From positions 5,841 to 69,840 of the forward strand of contig CALBSQ010000360.1 of assembly GCA_937967325.1 (NCBI GenBank): a DNA stretch of 64,000 nucleotides, in the 5' to 3' direction. This document shows, one piece after another, positions 1-7,932 of this stretch. The stretch's first letter is position 1, and every line of letters begins with the position of its first letter. Under the pieces are notes generated by a model, which did no database searches, was not told the origin of the DNA, and saw only the letters and a program-made list of their open reading frames with translations. The position numbers were made by a program, and so were the translations under genes. The DNA comes from an uncultured Chloroflexota bacterium. GTDB taxonomy: Bacteria; Chloroflexota; UBA4733.

Positions 1-3
1 AAA

Positions 4-202
4 GCCTGCCCATTTATTGGCAGGCTAACATTACGGAGCCTGCTAAAGCAGGCTGGGAAACCAGGACACCGATATTGAAGGTGACACTACGGCATAAAGA
101 GGTTGGCTCGTAAGTAGCGAGATTCACTTATCACACATGGTAGGCTGGTCCAGCCGGCTTTAGCTGGCTTTGTAGGCTTAGCCTGCCCATTCATGGGCAG
201 GC
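4..202. repeat. Nested-palindrome element, copy 1
   Basis: Four hairpins are arranged as two inverted halves around a spacer of about 100 bp. The outer left hairpin pairs 4-10 with 19-25, and the inner left pairs 38-43 with 48-53 around TAAA. The inner right pairs 153-158 with 163-168 around TTTA, including a G.T pair, and the outer right is 181-202. The linker between outer and inner hairpins (CTAACATTAC) resembles the linker of the other two copies. The outer stem sequence differs from those copies while the architecture is the same. It lies directly upstream of the dehydrogenase at 280. Confidence 0.75.
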
Positions 203-279
203 GGACGGCGCGCAGACCGCCGCGTGTGGACGATGCGCGATAACCCCCAGTGACCGAGTGATAAGACAAGGAGGCCTCA

Positions 280-1311
280 ATGCGCGCCGTAGTCTGTGCA
301 AAGCCCGGTGGCCTGGATGCCCTCCAACTCCGCGACGTTGCGTCCCCTGAGCCAAAAGCAGGTGAGGTCGTCGTCAACGTTCGTGCCTGCGGACTGAACC
401 GACTCGACCTAATGATCCGCGGCGGCCAAATTCCAGCGGAGCCCTGGCCGCACATCTGCGGCGCGGAAGTGGCCGGGGAAATCGGGGCGCTCGGCGAGGG
501 AGTGGTCGGACTCAACGTCGGGGACCGTGTGGCGGTCGCCCCCTACCTCTGTTGTGGCCGCTGTGAGTTCTGCCTGGCCGGCCAGGAGACGACCTGCCTG
601 CGCGCCGACGTGCTTGGCACGAAGAGCCAGGGCGGCTATGCCGAGCAGGTAGTCGCCCCGGCCAGCCAGATCGTGGCGATGCCGGATGGCCTGTCCTTTG
701 TCGACGCGGCCGCGGTGACGCTTGCCACACTCACCGCCTGGCACATGCTGCGCACGCAGGCCGAGCTACGACCGGGCGAGACCGTGCTGGTGCAGGCGGC
801 GGGCAGCGGCGTGGGCAGCGCGGCCATCCAGATCGCCCGACTGACCGGGGCGGAGGTCATCGCCACGGCCAGCAGCGACGCCAAGCTCGCCAAAGCGCAG
901 GCGCTGGGCGCGTTCGCCGGCATCAACTACGATACTACTCCCGTCGCCGCCGAGGTACGGCGGCTCACGGGGAAACGAGGAGTCGACGTCGTGGTCGAGC
1001 ACGTCGGCACGGCGACGTGGGCGGACAGCATCAGCAGCCTGGCGCGTAACGGGCGGTTGGTGATCTGCGGCACGACCACCGGCCGGCACGCCGAGCAGGA
1101 CCTTTGGCAGCTCTTCGCTAAGCAGCTTCGCCTGATCGGCTCCTACGGCGGTACGAGACGAGAGCTGGCGGATGTGCTGCGCCTGACGGCGAGCGGCGCC
1201 CTACGGGCCGTCGTCGATCAGACCTACCCGCTCCAAGGCGCCGCCGAGGCACAGCGCCGGCTGGAGGGCCGTGAGCAGTTCGGGAAGCTCGTGCTCGTTC
1301 CGAGATCATAA
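280..1311 (+). CDS. Zinc-binding alcohol dehydrogenase / quinone oxidoreductase family protein
   Basis: A 343-residue medium-chain dehydrogenase, the usual length for the family, predicted to carry out NAD(P)H-dependent oxidation or reduction of an alcohol, aldehyde or quinone in the cytoplasm. The N-terminal GroES-like domain has four structural-zinc cysteines (C92, C95, C98, C106). The Rossmann domain carries AAGSGVGSAAIQIA from about residue 173. The ATG is preceded by AGGAGG with a short spacer, which fixes the start. It stands alone on this strand between a repeat element and a non-coding region, so the substrate cannot be inferred from context. Confidence 0.9.
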   Translation: MRAVVCAKPGGLDALQLRDVASPEPKAGEVVVNVRACGLNRLDLMIRGGQIPAEPWPHICGAEVAGEIGALGEGVVGLNVGDRVAVAPYLCCGRCEFCLAGQETTCLRADVLGTKSQGGYAEQVVAPASQIVAMPDGLSFVDAAAVTLATLTAWHMLRTQAELRPGETVLVQAAGSGVGSAAIQIARLTGAEVIATASSDAKLAKAQALGAFAGINYDTTPVAAEVRRLTGKRGVDVVVEHVGTATWADSISSLARNGRLVICGTTTGRHAEQDLWQLFAKQLRLIGSYGGTRRELADVLRLTASGALRAVVDQTYPLQGAAEAQRRLEGREQFGKLVLVPRS

Positions 1312-1489
1312 GTGCATATGTCAAGTGGCGCCCGATTTGCTTCTTGCCCCACTGGAAGGCGATGGAAGGAGTCCAATAGAGATAGTACTGTTGTCGTTCT
1401 TGACCTTCTTGGCGTCTTAGGGTCTTGACAAGGCGCGCTCGTTGGCCTAAGCTACTGACATCACGAATCGGGGTTCCGCAAACCCCCTG

Positions 1490-1905
1490 AGGTTCCTGCA
1501 GAATCGCAGGGGTCGCCCTGATTCGAGAATACGGCGACGCCGGACAGGAAGAGTCGGCAAGATCCAGTCCGGCATCCGAGCCAGGGGGCTCGCTCGCGGA
1601 TCACCTTACCGGCCGCGCAAGTGGCACGGGAGGCCCGTTTTGGGCGATGCAACACCATCACCCCGCTGCCGCGGTTGGGTGGAGGGTAGGCGACTGGCGC
1701 TGGGCAACCCCCAGCATCGTTCGGTGGAGTGGTTACCCGTGAGGGTACCACCGGGCGGGAGCGTTGCGAGAGCGACGCAGCCGGTGCGGAGGATGTCGCG
1801 ATCTGCCGCCCGCGCAAGCGGCAGTAGCTAGGTGTCCGTTGCGAGGCGGACACGGTCGCCGGTTCCGACGTAGCCCCGGAGGGCAACCTCCGGGGCGCGT
1901 TGCTG
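1490..1905 (+). ncRNA. Unidentified structured RNA candidate with multiple GNRA-capped hairpins
   Basis: A stretch of about 700 bp without a convincing gene holds a dense series of stable hairpins. Visible stems: 1561-1565/1598-1602 enclosing 1578-1582/1587-1591; 1612-1616/1621-1625 (loop GCAA); 1699-1704/1710-1715; 1729-1738/1743-1751 (loop GTGA, one bulge); 1761-1767/1772-1778 (loop GAGA); 1803-1809/1818-1824; 1832-1840/1845-1853 (loop GCGA); 1873-1882/1887-1896 (ten perfect pairs, loop GCAA). Five loops are GNRA when read on the plus strand and not on the minus strand, and several stems contain G.U pairs on this strand. I could not match it to RNase P, tmRNA, SRP, 6S, a T-box or a known riboswitch. 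Both ends are approximate. Confidence 0.55.
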
Positions 1906-2007
1906 TTTACGAGCGATCAGCGATCAGCAAGGTGACTCACCTGCCTCATCTCGACAACGCGTGATTCCTGGAGGGAGTGCTGTCGCCTTGTTCAGGAGCG
2001 ACGGTCC

Positions 2008-3039
2008 CTACGCGGCGGAGCCCTGCTGAGGGCTGATACCTGATAGCTGACAGCTAACTTCGATCGTCCCGACCCATCGCGCACCTGGCTCCAGCGTCAT
2101 CCGGCCCGCGTCGACGCCCCGCTCTTGTAAGTTGAAGGCGTCAGTCGTGCAGGTGTATGGCTCGAAGCACAACGCCGGCAGTCCGGGGGGCGCGTATACG
2201 ACGATCTCGCGGAATGCGGCGTCCGAGGCGACGATCAGCTCGATCCCAGCGGCCGGGTCAAAAAGGCGGCAGCGCGACTCCCCACCTTCCTTGGCGACGC
2301 CGGTGTAGACGTTGTCGAAGGTTCGACCGTCGAGGGGCGCGAGATCCGTGAGCGTTTCCGCTGGCGTCAATGTCTCTCGCTGCCCGGTTGGGATGAGGTC
2401 CGGCCCCAGTACCCAGCGCTCGCGGACGGGGACGGCGATCTCGCAGCGCGCACGCTCTCCATTGGGCGCGATCGGCGTCCGAAAATATGGATGGATGCCA
2501 AAGCCCATCGGCATTGGTGAGGAGCCGGTGTTGGTCGCTGTGACCTGCAAGATCAGCGTGTGACCCTGGAGCGTGTAGTCGGCCGCGAAGTGAAAGGGGA
2601 AAGGATAGCCCTGCGTCGTGGCGAGCTCGTTCGGCGTGATGACACAGCGCAGCCGGGCGCCATCCACTGTCCCCTCCGCTTGCTCGACGCGGAAGGGCCG
2701 GTCGATCACCAGACCATGAATAGCGTGCCCCTGGCGACCGACCGGCAACTGGTAGGTCGTGCCGCCGAAAGTGAAGCGCCCATCGCGTATGCGATTGGGG
2801 AATGGGAAGAGGATCGGTAAGCCGTATCGTGCCGGCGCCGCCTGCAATTGCGCGGGCGATTCCGGCGCGTACATCAGGTCCATTGGCTGCCCGGATCGGT
2901 CCGGCACGCGCAGCTCCACGCAGTTAGCGCCGACATCCGGCAGCACCCGCGCTTCGCTGCCCGTCTCATGATCCCGCAGCACGTACCCACCCAGCGGTCC
3001 GTCACCGTGACCGACTTCGAATCGGTTTCCAGCCATCAC
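2008..3039 (-). CDS. Aldose 1-epimerase (galactose mutarotase-like)
   Basis: A 343-residue protein of the mutarotase beta-sandwich superfamily, which interconverts the alpha and beta anomers of aldoses. Recognisable are the FPNRIRDGRF segment, the HAIHG histidine region, the FGIHPYFRTP histidine motif and the C-terminal EPYTCTTDAF region that supplies the catalytic glutamate. Two adjacent methionines are possible starts. It follows the reductase-like gene at 3073-3678 on the same strand after 33 bp, so the two are probably co-transcribed. The real substrate may be a modified sugar, since many members are not strict galactose mutarotases. Confidence 0.88.
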   Translation of the reverse strand: MMAGNRFEVGHGDGPLGGYVLRDHETGSEARVLPDVGANCVELRVPDRSGQPMDLMYAPESPAQLQAAPARYGLPILFPFPNRIRDGRFTFGGTTYQLPVGRQGHAIHGLVIDRPFRVEQAEGTVDGARLRCVITPNELATTQGYPFPFHFAADYTLQGHTLILQVTATNTGSSPMPMGFGIHPYFRTPIAPNGERARCEIAVPVRERWVLGPDLIPTGQRETLTPAETLTDLAPLDGRTFDNVYTGVAKEGGESRCRLFDPAAGIELIVASDAAFREIVVYAPPGLPALCFEPYTCTTDAFNLQERGVDAGRMTLEPGARWVGTIEVSCQLSGISPQQGSAA

Positions 3040-3072
3040 CCTTCGTACCTTCCCTCAGCCTGGCGCTGGCGC

Positions 3073-3678
3073 CTATGGTAGGAGCTTCCAGGACACGCTG
3101 GCCGCGCCGGTCCCGTGCCGGCGGTCCAGCTCGATCATCAGCGGCACCATGCCGTCCAGCACCCGGGCGTTCTTCATGGCGCCGCAGTCGATGGGACGGA
3201 AGCCGAGATCCCTGATCAACTGCGCCCCCAACGCCTTGGCGCCTTCGTCGTCGCCGGCAAAGTGAACGTCGCGAACAACGCCGCTGGAATCGATCGGCTG
3301 CCCCAGGGTAGCGGCGAAGTTCCCTTTGAAGGCGGCAATCACCTTCGCCCCATGCCCAATCGCGGCGGCGGTGACCTCTGCGCCGGAGGTTCGATTATCC
3401 GGAAGACGATCAAACGGGTTGGATATGTCGATGACGACCTTGACGCGCAAGGTCGCGGCCTGCGCACGGGCGAAGGGCTCGACGGCCGCGTAGGGCATCG
3501 CCAGCACGACAACCTCGGCGCCGTCCAGTGCGGCCACCTGGCCCGTCACTACCGCGCCGCTGCTCGTCTTTCCTTCCGGCTGTCGCGAACCCAAGACGAC
3601 CGAGTGGCCAGCCTTCGACCACCCCGCCGCCAGCCCGCTAGCCATCCGTCCGGTTCCGATGATCGCGATTCTTGCCAC
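3073..3678 (-). CDS. NADPH-dependent F420 reductase-like / NAD(P)-binding oxidoreductase
   Basis: A 201-residue Rossmann protein beginning with the dinucleotide-binding loop IIGTGRMASGLAAGW, followed by a helix and a strand ending in LGSRQPEG, which suggests NADP binding. The length and order of segments match the small F420-dependent NADP oxidoreductase family (PF03807 type). These enzymes transfer hydride between F420 and NADP, but many homologues act on other substrates. It is the first gene of a two-gene unit with the mutarotase-like gene. The ATG is preceded on the coding strand by an AAGGAGG-like site. Confidence 0.82.
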   Translation of the reverse strand: MARIAIIGTGRMASGLAAGWSKAGHSVVLGSRQPEGKTSSGAVVTGQVAALDGAEVVVLAMPYAAVEPFARAQAATLRVKVVIDISNPFDRLPDNRTSGAEVTAAAIGHGAKVIAAFKGNFAATLGQPIDSSGVVRDVHFAGDDEGAKALGAQLIRDLGFRPIDCGAMKNARVLDGMVPLMIELDRRHGTGAASVSWKLLP

Positions 3679-3749
3679 GTTTCCTCCTTTCAGTTTTAGG
3701 TAGGGACATGCTATTGGCCATTCGGGACGGAGGCTCAGACGGCCGGGTC

Positions 3750-3817
3750 AGGGCGTATAGCAATACGCCCCTACGGGAATCGGCGGCGTCTGGTAGGGGC
3801 GTATTGCTATACGCCCT
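3750..3817. repeat. Short inverted-repeat element (GGGCGTATAGCAATACGCCC type)
   Basis: The left arm 3750-3774 and the right arm 3793-3817 are reverse complements separated by 18 bp. Each arm is itself a near palindrome. It lies between the starts and stops of neighbouring genes (3679-3868) and resembles small dispersed elements common in Chloroflexota and Cyanobacteria. No other copy is in this window. Confidence 0.7.
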
Positions 3818-3868
3818 ACTTGCCTCACCAGCCCAATCCCCCCCATGGCCAGCAGCATTCGTCCTACC

Positions 3869-6553
3869 TTATCGCTGCGGACTGGGAGGTTCTGGCCCGG
3901 CGCTGACGACGACTATCCGGTCGAGGAGCAGGTGCTGTCGCGCTGCCTCCTGCACCTGATCCGCCGTCACACCTTGCACTGCTGCCGGGTAACGATCGAC
4001 GTAGTCCAGTCCCAAGCCAAATCGCTCGATCGACATAATTGTCGACGCGACGCCGTCTGCCGTCTCCAGACGCAGTGGCAAGGAGCCGGTGAGCAACTGT
4101 TTGGCATCGGCCAGCTCCGTTTCGGCGGGCGGCGAGGCGACGAAGCGCTGGAACTCTTGCAGCGTCGCTTCGACCGCGGCGTCGACGTCGGCGGGAGCCA
4201 CACCGATCCTTGCCGCCCAGGGGCCGGGACCGTAGCCGGCGTCGAAGCTGGTCGAGGCGTAGTAGGCTAGACCACGTCGCTCCCGAATCTCGGTACCCAG
4301 CCGGCCTCCCATGCCCAACCTGCCCAGGATCGTGTCGCCCACCAGCACGCGATAATAGTCTGGGTCGTCTCTGGCGATGCCGGGGAGTCCGATGACGAGG
4401 TCGGTCTGAGTCTTGCCGGGAACGAAGCGCGCGTCACGAGACTGGGAGGGGAAGCCATCGACTGGGGGTACGGCAATGTCCGGAGCGGCCTGAACCATCG
4501 GCCAGCCGCCCAACACGCGCTCGAGTCGGGAGACGGCGTCGTCGGGATCGAGACCGCCGGCAATCACCACCACCACGCCCGCGGCGCCATCAAACCGGCC
4601 GGCGAAGCGCAGGAGGTCCTCTCGGCTGATCGCGTTGATGCCCTCGGGAGTCCCCGTCGGCCAGCGGTGGAATGGATGGCTGGCGGGGTAGACCAGCTCA
4701 TGGAAGCGGCGCTCCGCGACTGCCCGCGTGTTGGTCGCTTCCTCCCGCGCTTGCGCCAGTAACGGTGTGCGTACGACATCCAGGTGCGCTTCCGGATAGG
4801 CGGGGTTTCGCAGCACGTCGGCAAGGAGGTCGAGGCCGCTGTTCAGGTGGTCGATCAACGACTTCAAGGAATAGGTGCTGAAGTAATCACCGGCGCCGCC
4901 GCCAAGTTGCATCCCCAGCCGGTCGGTTTCCGCCGCGATCTGCTCGTAGCCGCGCTTGGTCGTGCCCCGCAGGCGCAAGGCGCTCTGCGCCGCCGCCGTG
5001 CACTCCTGGCCCTCGGGGTCATAGGCGCGTCCGCCCGGTACCGACACGCGCACGAGGCTCCAGGGTGTGCCGGGCGATTGGTGGACCAGGACGACGATGC
5101 CGTTACTGAGGGTCTCGCGCCGGATGGAAAAGCGCTTGCCGACGCCGGTACGCACGGCCGGGACGCCGGCGGCGACCAGGCGCGACACGGTCTCCGGCGC
5201 GGCGCGAGCGCCGCCCGTTGCAACGGCCGCGGATGCGGTAGCCGTCTTCCCCGGCTTGCCATTCGAGTCGGACGGATGGAACCAGCCAGTCGTTCGGTTG
5301 GTCTCCATCAGGTATTGGGCACACACATGCTGCACGTCGGCAGCGGTGACAGCGCGCAACCGGGTCAGCAACTCCGTGTCGTCGGTGGGCAACCCGACGA
5401 GGGAGCTGTAGCCAAGCGCCGAGGCCTTCCGGCTGACACCCTCGGCGGCGTAGGCAAACTGCGCCGCTGTCTGCTCGATGGCGCTCCGCAGCTCCTCGTC
5501 GCTCACAGGCTCGCCGGCAAGCCGCTGCACCTCCGCGAAGGCCCGTTGCTCGACTTCCTGCGCGTCGGCGCCTGGACGAATTGTCGCGCTGACGTAGAAC
5601 AGTCCGGGGTCGATGCTGGCGCCGGTGCTGGCGAAGGCGCCGCTGCATATGCCCGAATCGACCAGCGCGCGATGGAGACGCGAGCTGCGCCCCATCCCGC
5701 CGCCGCCACGCCCCAGCGCCTTTCCGCCCGACAGGATGGCGTCGGCCACGGAAAGCGCCGGGATGTCGGGGTGATTCGCCGCCGGCACGTGGTAAACCGC
5801 CAGCAGATGGCTGGCGCCGCCAGGCCGTCGCACCTCCAGCCGGCGCTCGCCTTCTTGCGCCGGCTCTACCGAGCGCACCGGAACGGCCGGCTCGCCGGCG
5901 GCGATGGCGCCAAAGTGCTCGCCGATGCGGCTCAGCATCTCGTCAGAATCAAAGTCCCCGACGGCGACCGCGACAGCGTTGTTCGGGTGGTAGTAGCGAC
6001 GGTAATGTTGGAATAGCTCCTCCCGCGTGATACGCTCCAGATCGGACTTCCAGCCGATGACCGGTTGGCCGTAGGGATGGGCCTTGAAGGCTGCGGCCAT
6101 CACTTCTTCGGAGAGGTGGCGCGTCGGGTAGTTCTCGCCGCCCTGTCGCTCGGAGATGATGACGGTGCGCTCCCGCTCGACCTCGGCCGGATCAAACAGG
6201 GCATTGACCATGCGGTCAGCTTCCAGTTGGAGCGCCAGGGAGATGCGCTCGCCGGGCAGCGCCTCGAAGAAGGCCGTGCCGTCGGTCCAGGTGAACCCGT
6301 TGCGGTAGCCGCCGTTAGCAGCCACCACTCGGTGCAGCTCGCCCTTAGGAAACCGGGGAGTCCCGTCGAAGAGCAGGTGCTCCACCCAATGAGCCAGGCC
6401 GGTGCGCCCCGCCACTTCATTGCGGGAGCCGACCCGATAGAAGACATAGAAGGCCGCTACCGGCGCGGCATGGTCCTCCTCCAGGAGTACCGTGAGGCCA
6501 TTTGCCAGCGTCTCGCGTCGCACGCGCGGCGCCGCCGTGGGAATCGAAGCCAT
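3869..6553 (-). CDS. Insulinase-type (M16) zinc metallopeptidase with two M16 units
   Basis: About 894 residues, roughly twice the length of a single M16 subunit. The N-terminal half carries the inverted zinc motif HWVEH (H55, E58, H59 from the chosen start), with downstream ERERTVIISE as the likely third-ligand region. The C-terminal half, starting near SIRRETLSNGIVVLVH, repeats the fold but lacks HxxEH, as in processing-protease-like pairs where one unit only clamps substrate. The longest frame begins at 6640. I prefer the ATG at 6553, which has an AGGTGG ribosome site and where M16 homology begins. A weak hydrophobic stretch upstream might otherwise suggest secretion. Confidence 0.9.
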   Translation of the reverse strand: MASIPTAAPRVRRETLANGLTVLLEEDHAAPVAAFYVFYRVGSRNEVAGRTGLAHWVEHLLFDGTPRFPKGELHRVVAANGGYRNGFTWTDGTAFFEALPGERISLALQLEADRMVNALFDPAEVERERTVIISERQGGENYPTRHLSEEVMAAAFKAHPYGQPVIGWKSDLERITREELFQHYRRYYHPNNAVAVAVGDFDSDEMLSRIGEHFGAIAAGEPAVPVRSVEPAQEGERRLEVRRPGGASHLLAVYHVPAANHPDIPALSVADAILSGGKALGRGGGGMGRSSRLHRALVDSGICSGAFASTGASIDPGLFYVSATIRPGADAQEVEQRAFAEVQRLAGEPVSDEELRSAIEQTAAQFAYAAEGVSRKASALGYSSLVGLPTDDTELLTRLRAVTAADVQHVCAQYLMETNRTTGWFHPSDSNGKPGKTATASAAVATGGARAAPETVSRLVAAGVPAVRTGVGKRFSIRRETLSNGIVVLVHQSPGTPWSLVRVSVPGGRAYDPEGQECTAAAQSALRLRGTTKRGYEQIAAETDRLGMQLGGGAGDYFSTYSLKSLIDHLNSGLDLLADVLRNPAYPEAHLDVVRTPLLAQAREEATNTRAVAERRFHELVYPASHPFHRWPTGTPEGINAISREDLLRFAGRFDGAAGVVVVIAGGLDPDDAVSRLERVLGGWPMVQAAPDIAVPPVDGFPSQSRDARFVPGKTQTDLVIGLPGIARDDPDYYRVLVGDTILGRLGMGGRLGTEIRERRGLAYYASTSFDAGYGPGPWAARIGVAPADVDAAVEATLQEFQRFVASPPAETELADAKQLLTGSLPLRLETADGVASTIMSIERFGLGLDYVDRYPAAVQGVTADQVQEAARQHLLLDRIVVVSAGPEPPSPQR

Positions 6554-6681
6554 GTCGCCACCTTGCCCGCCGGCGCCAGTCCACAGCGCCACTCCGTAGC
6601 ATAGCGCAAAGCTGAGACGCCCCGGCCCAAACCCGTGCATCCAGCTAGCCCCGGCAGATCCCAGCGCCTTGCGACCTCGCC

Positions 6682-6795
6682 GTTGTCATCCTGAGCGCGG
6701 CGAAGGACCCCTGGCGTAACCGCTGGTGCTGCGCGGGACCGAAGGGCGGCTGGCTTGCCCGGCCAGGGTCCCTTCGCCGCGCTCAGGATGACAAC
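6682..6795. repeat. Inverted-repeat element encoding HPERSEG-type peptide, intergenic copy
   Basis: Long imperfect inverted arms (GTTGTCATCCTGAGCGCGGC at 6682 and its complement ending at 6795) enclose a short GC-rich core. A second copy at 9429-9535 shares the GTCATCCTGAGCGC...GAAGGACCCC arms. This is the well-known dispersed repeat whose translation gives HPERSEG and AQDD-like peptides. Confidence 0.85.
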
Positions 6796-6828
6796 GGGAA
6801 GCGCGTCCCAGACTTGGTGGATGCACAG

Positions 6829-7932
6829 CTAACGCGGTTGCCCGTAACCGGTCAGTTCCACGTAGCCTTGCCCAGCCACAGACTTGCTGCCATCAGTTCC
6901 GGTCACCGTGACCTCGCCCTCCCAGTAAATCGGTTGCGACGCGCTGCTCAAGTCGAGCTCCTGATCTTGAACGGTCGGTTCCAAGGACAAGGTCAGGTGC
7001 TCCGAAGGAAGGGCAACCTGCCAACCGGACGGGTAGGTGATGCCCGTCGCCGGGCTCGTCCAGGAGCCGGTCGCTTGCGTCGTGAACGAGCCGGCAGGCA
7101 GATCAACGGCTGGTCCAGACGGTGGCACGTAGGTTCCATAGGACAAGTACTGCTTGTTATCGGCGCCGCGATTGACCGACAGCATGACATCGGTGCCATT
7201 GTCGAGCTGGATGCTGTACCAGTCCCAGCCGCCCACGCTGCCGACGATGAAGTTGCCCCACTGGTGATCCATCCAAGCCAGACCGGTCACTGCCACGGCC
7301 TGCCCGTGGTCCCGCACGGTACCGGTCACCACAATGCGCGTGCGCGAATAGTAGTACGATCTGCCGAAGTCGCCGAAGTCGATCAGCCCGGAGCCACGAT
7401 GGAGAGCGGCCGGCTTGACAGCGCTGGCATCCAGATCAATGGCGTAGTCAGTCATTGTCGCCGTTAGCTTGTCGCGACCCCGAGCGCCTTGCGCGCTCCA
7501 CTCGCCCAGGTGTAGGTCAAAGCCGGCTCCAGTGCCGCCCTGCTCGCCGCTGCCGGAACGGTGGTCGAAGTGGAAGGTCTTCCTCCGGTCATCGGTGAGG
7601 GCGAAGTGCGCGGCGTAGCCGGGTGGTGTGTCGCCGCGCCGGCTCTGAAAAAAGACCAGCTCGAAGCCGTAATGGCGCCCATCGGCGGCCGCCAGGTGGC
7701 CCGTGTAGTACCACCACTCCGTGAGGTCGCCGTGCGGTGATTCGTCTCCAGGCAGCGTGGCATGGTTCGGGTTGGAGACAGCGAGATGGGGCGACGGGGT
7801 CGCCGTGGCCACCGCCACCACCGACGTCGTGGGAGCCGACGACGAACAGCCGGACAGTACGAGCAGCGCGACAACAGCCGGGCTCCGCAGCAGCCGGCCG
7901 ATCCAGAGAAGCCAGGACAGGCGCACGATCAA
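6829..7932 (-). CDS. Lipocalin-like (AttH/CrtC-type) lipoprotein
   Basis: About 367 residues from a TTG start at 7932 that overlaps the stop of the upstream MMPL gene (TTGA), with a GGTCGGAAGG ribosome site. The N-terminus has a basic, hydrophobic signal ending in the lipobox LSGC with C29 as lipidation site, so it is probably membrane-anchored outside the cell. The mature part begins with the hallmark HGDLTEWWYYTGHL of the AttH / hydroxyneurosporene-hydratase lipocalin-like superfamily and continues with GYAAHFALTDD and WMDHQWGNF motifs. Members hydrate or bind hydrophobic isoprenoid or lipid ligands. Translational coupling with an MMPL exporter suggests lipid or hydrophobic-compound handling. 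Confidence 0.85.
   Translation of the reverse strand: MIVRLSWLLWIGRLLRSPAVVALLVLSGCSSSAPTTSVVAVATATPSPHLAVSNPNHATLPGDESPHGDLTEWWYYTGHLAAADGRHYGFELVFFQSRRGDTPPGYAAHFALTDDRRKTFHFDHRSGSGEQGGTGAGFDLHLGEWSAQGARGRDKLTATMTDYAIDLDASAVKPAALHRGSGLIDFGDFGRSYYYSRTRIVVTGTVRDHGQAVAVTGLAWMDHQWGNFIVGSVGGWDWYSIQLDNGTDVMLSVNRGADNKQYLSYGTYVPPSGPAVDLPAGSFTTQATGSWTSPATGITYPSGWQVALPSEHLTLSLEPTVQDQELDLSSASQPIYWEGEVTVTGTDGSKSVAGQGYVELTGYGQPR

Noticed and set aside
1700..1900. T-box leader reading of the structured region
   Set aside because: The GGTACCACC element resembles an antiterminator, but the specifier stem, the T-box consensus and a downstream tRNA-synthetase or amino acid gene are absent.
1460..1905. Open frames on both strands in the RNA candidate region
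   Set aside because: They are short, compositionally odd and have no ribosome site or family features. The hairpins with GNRA loops explain the region better.
4784..6016. A 410-codon plus-strand frame
   Set aside because: Antisense of the M16 peptidase and lacks any motif.
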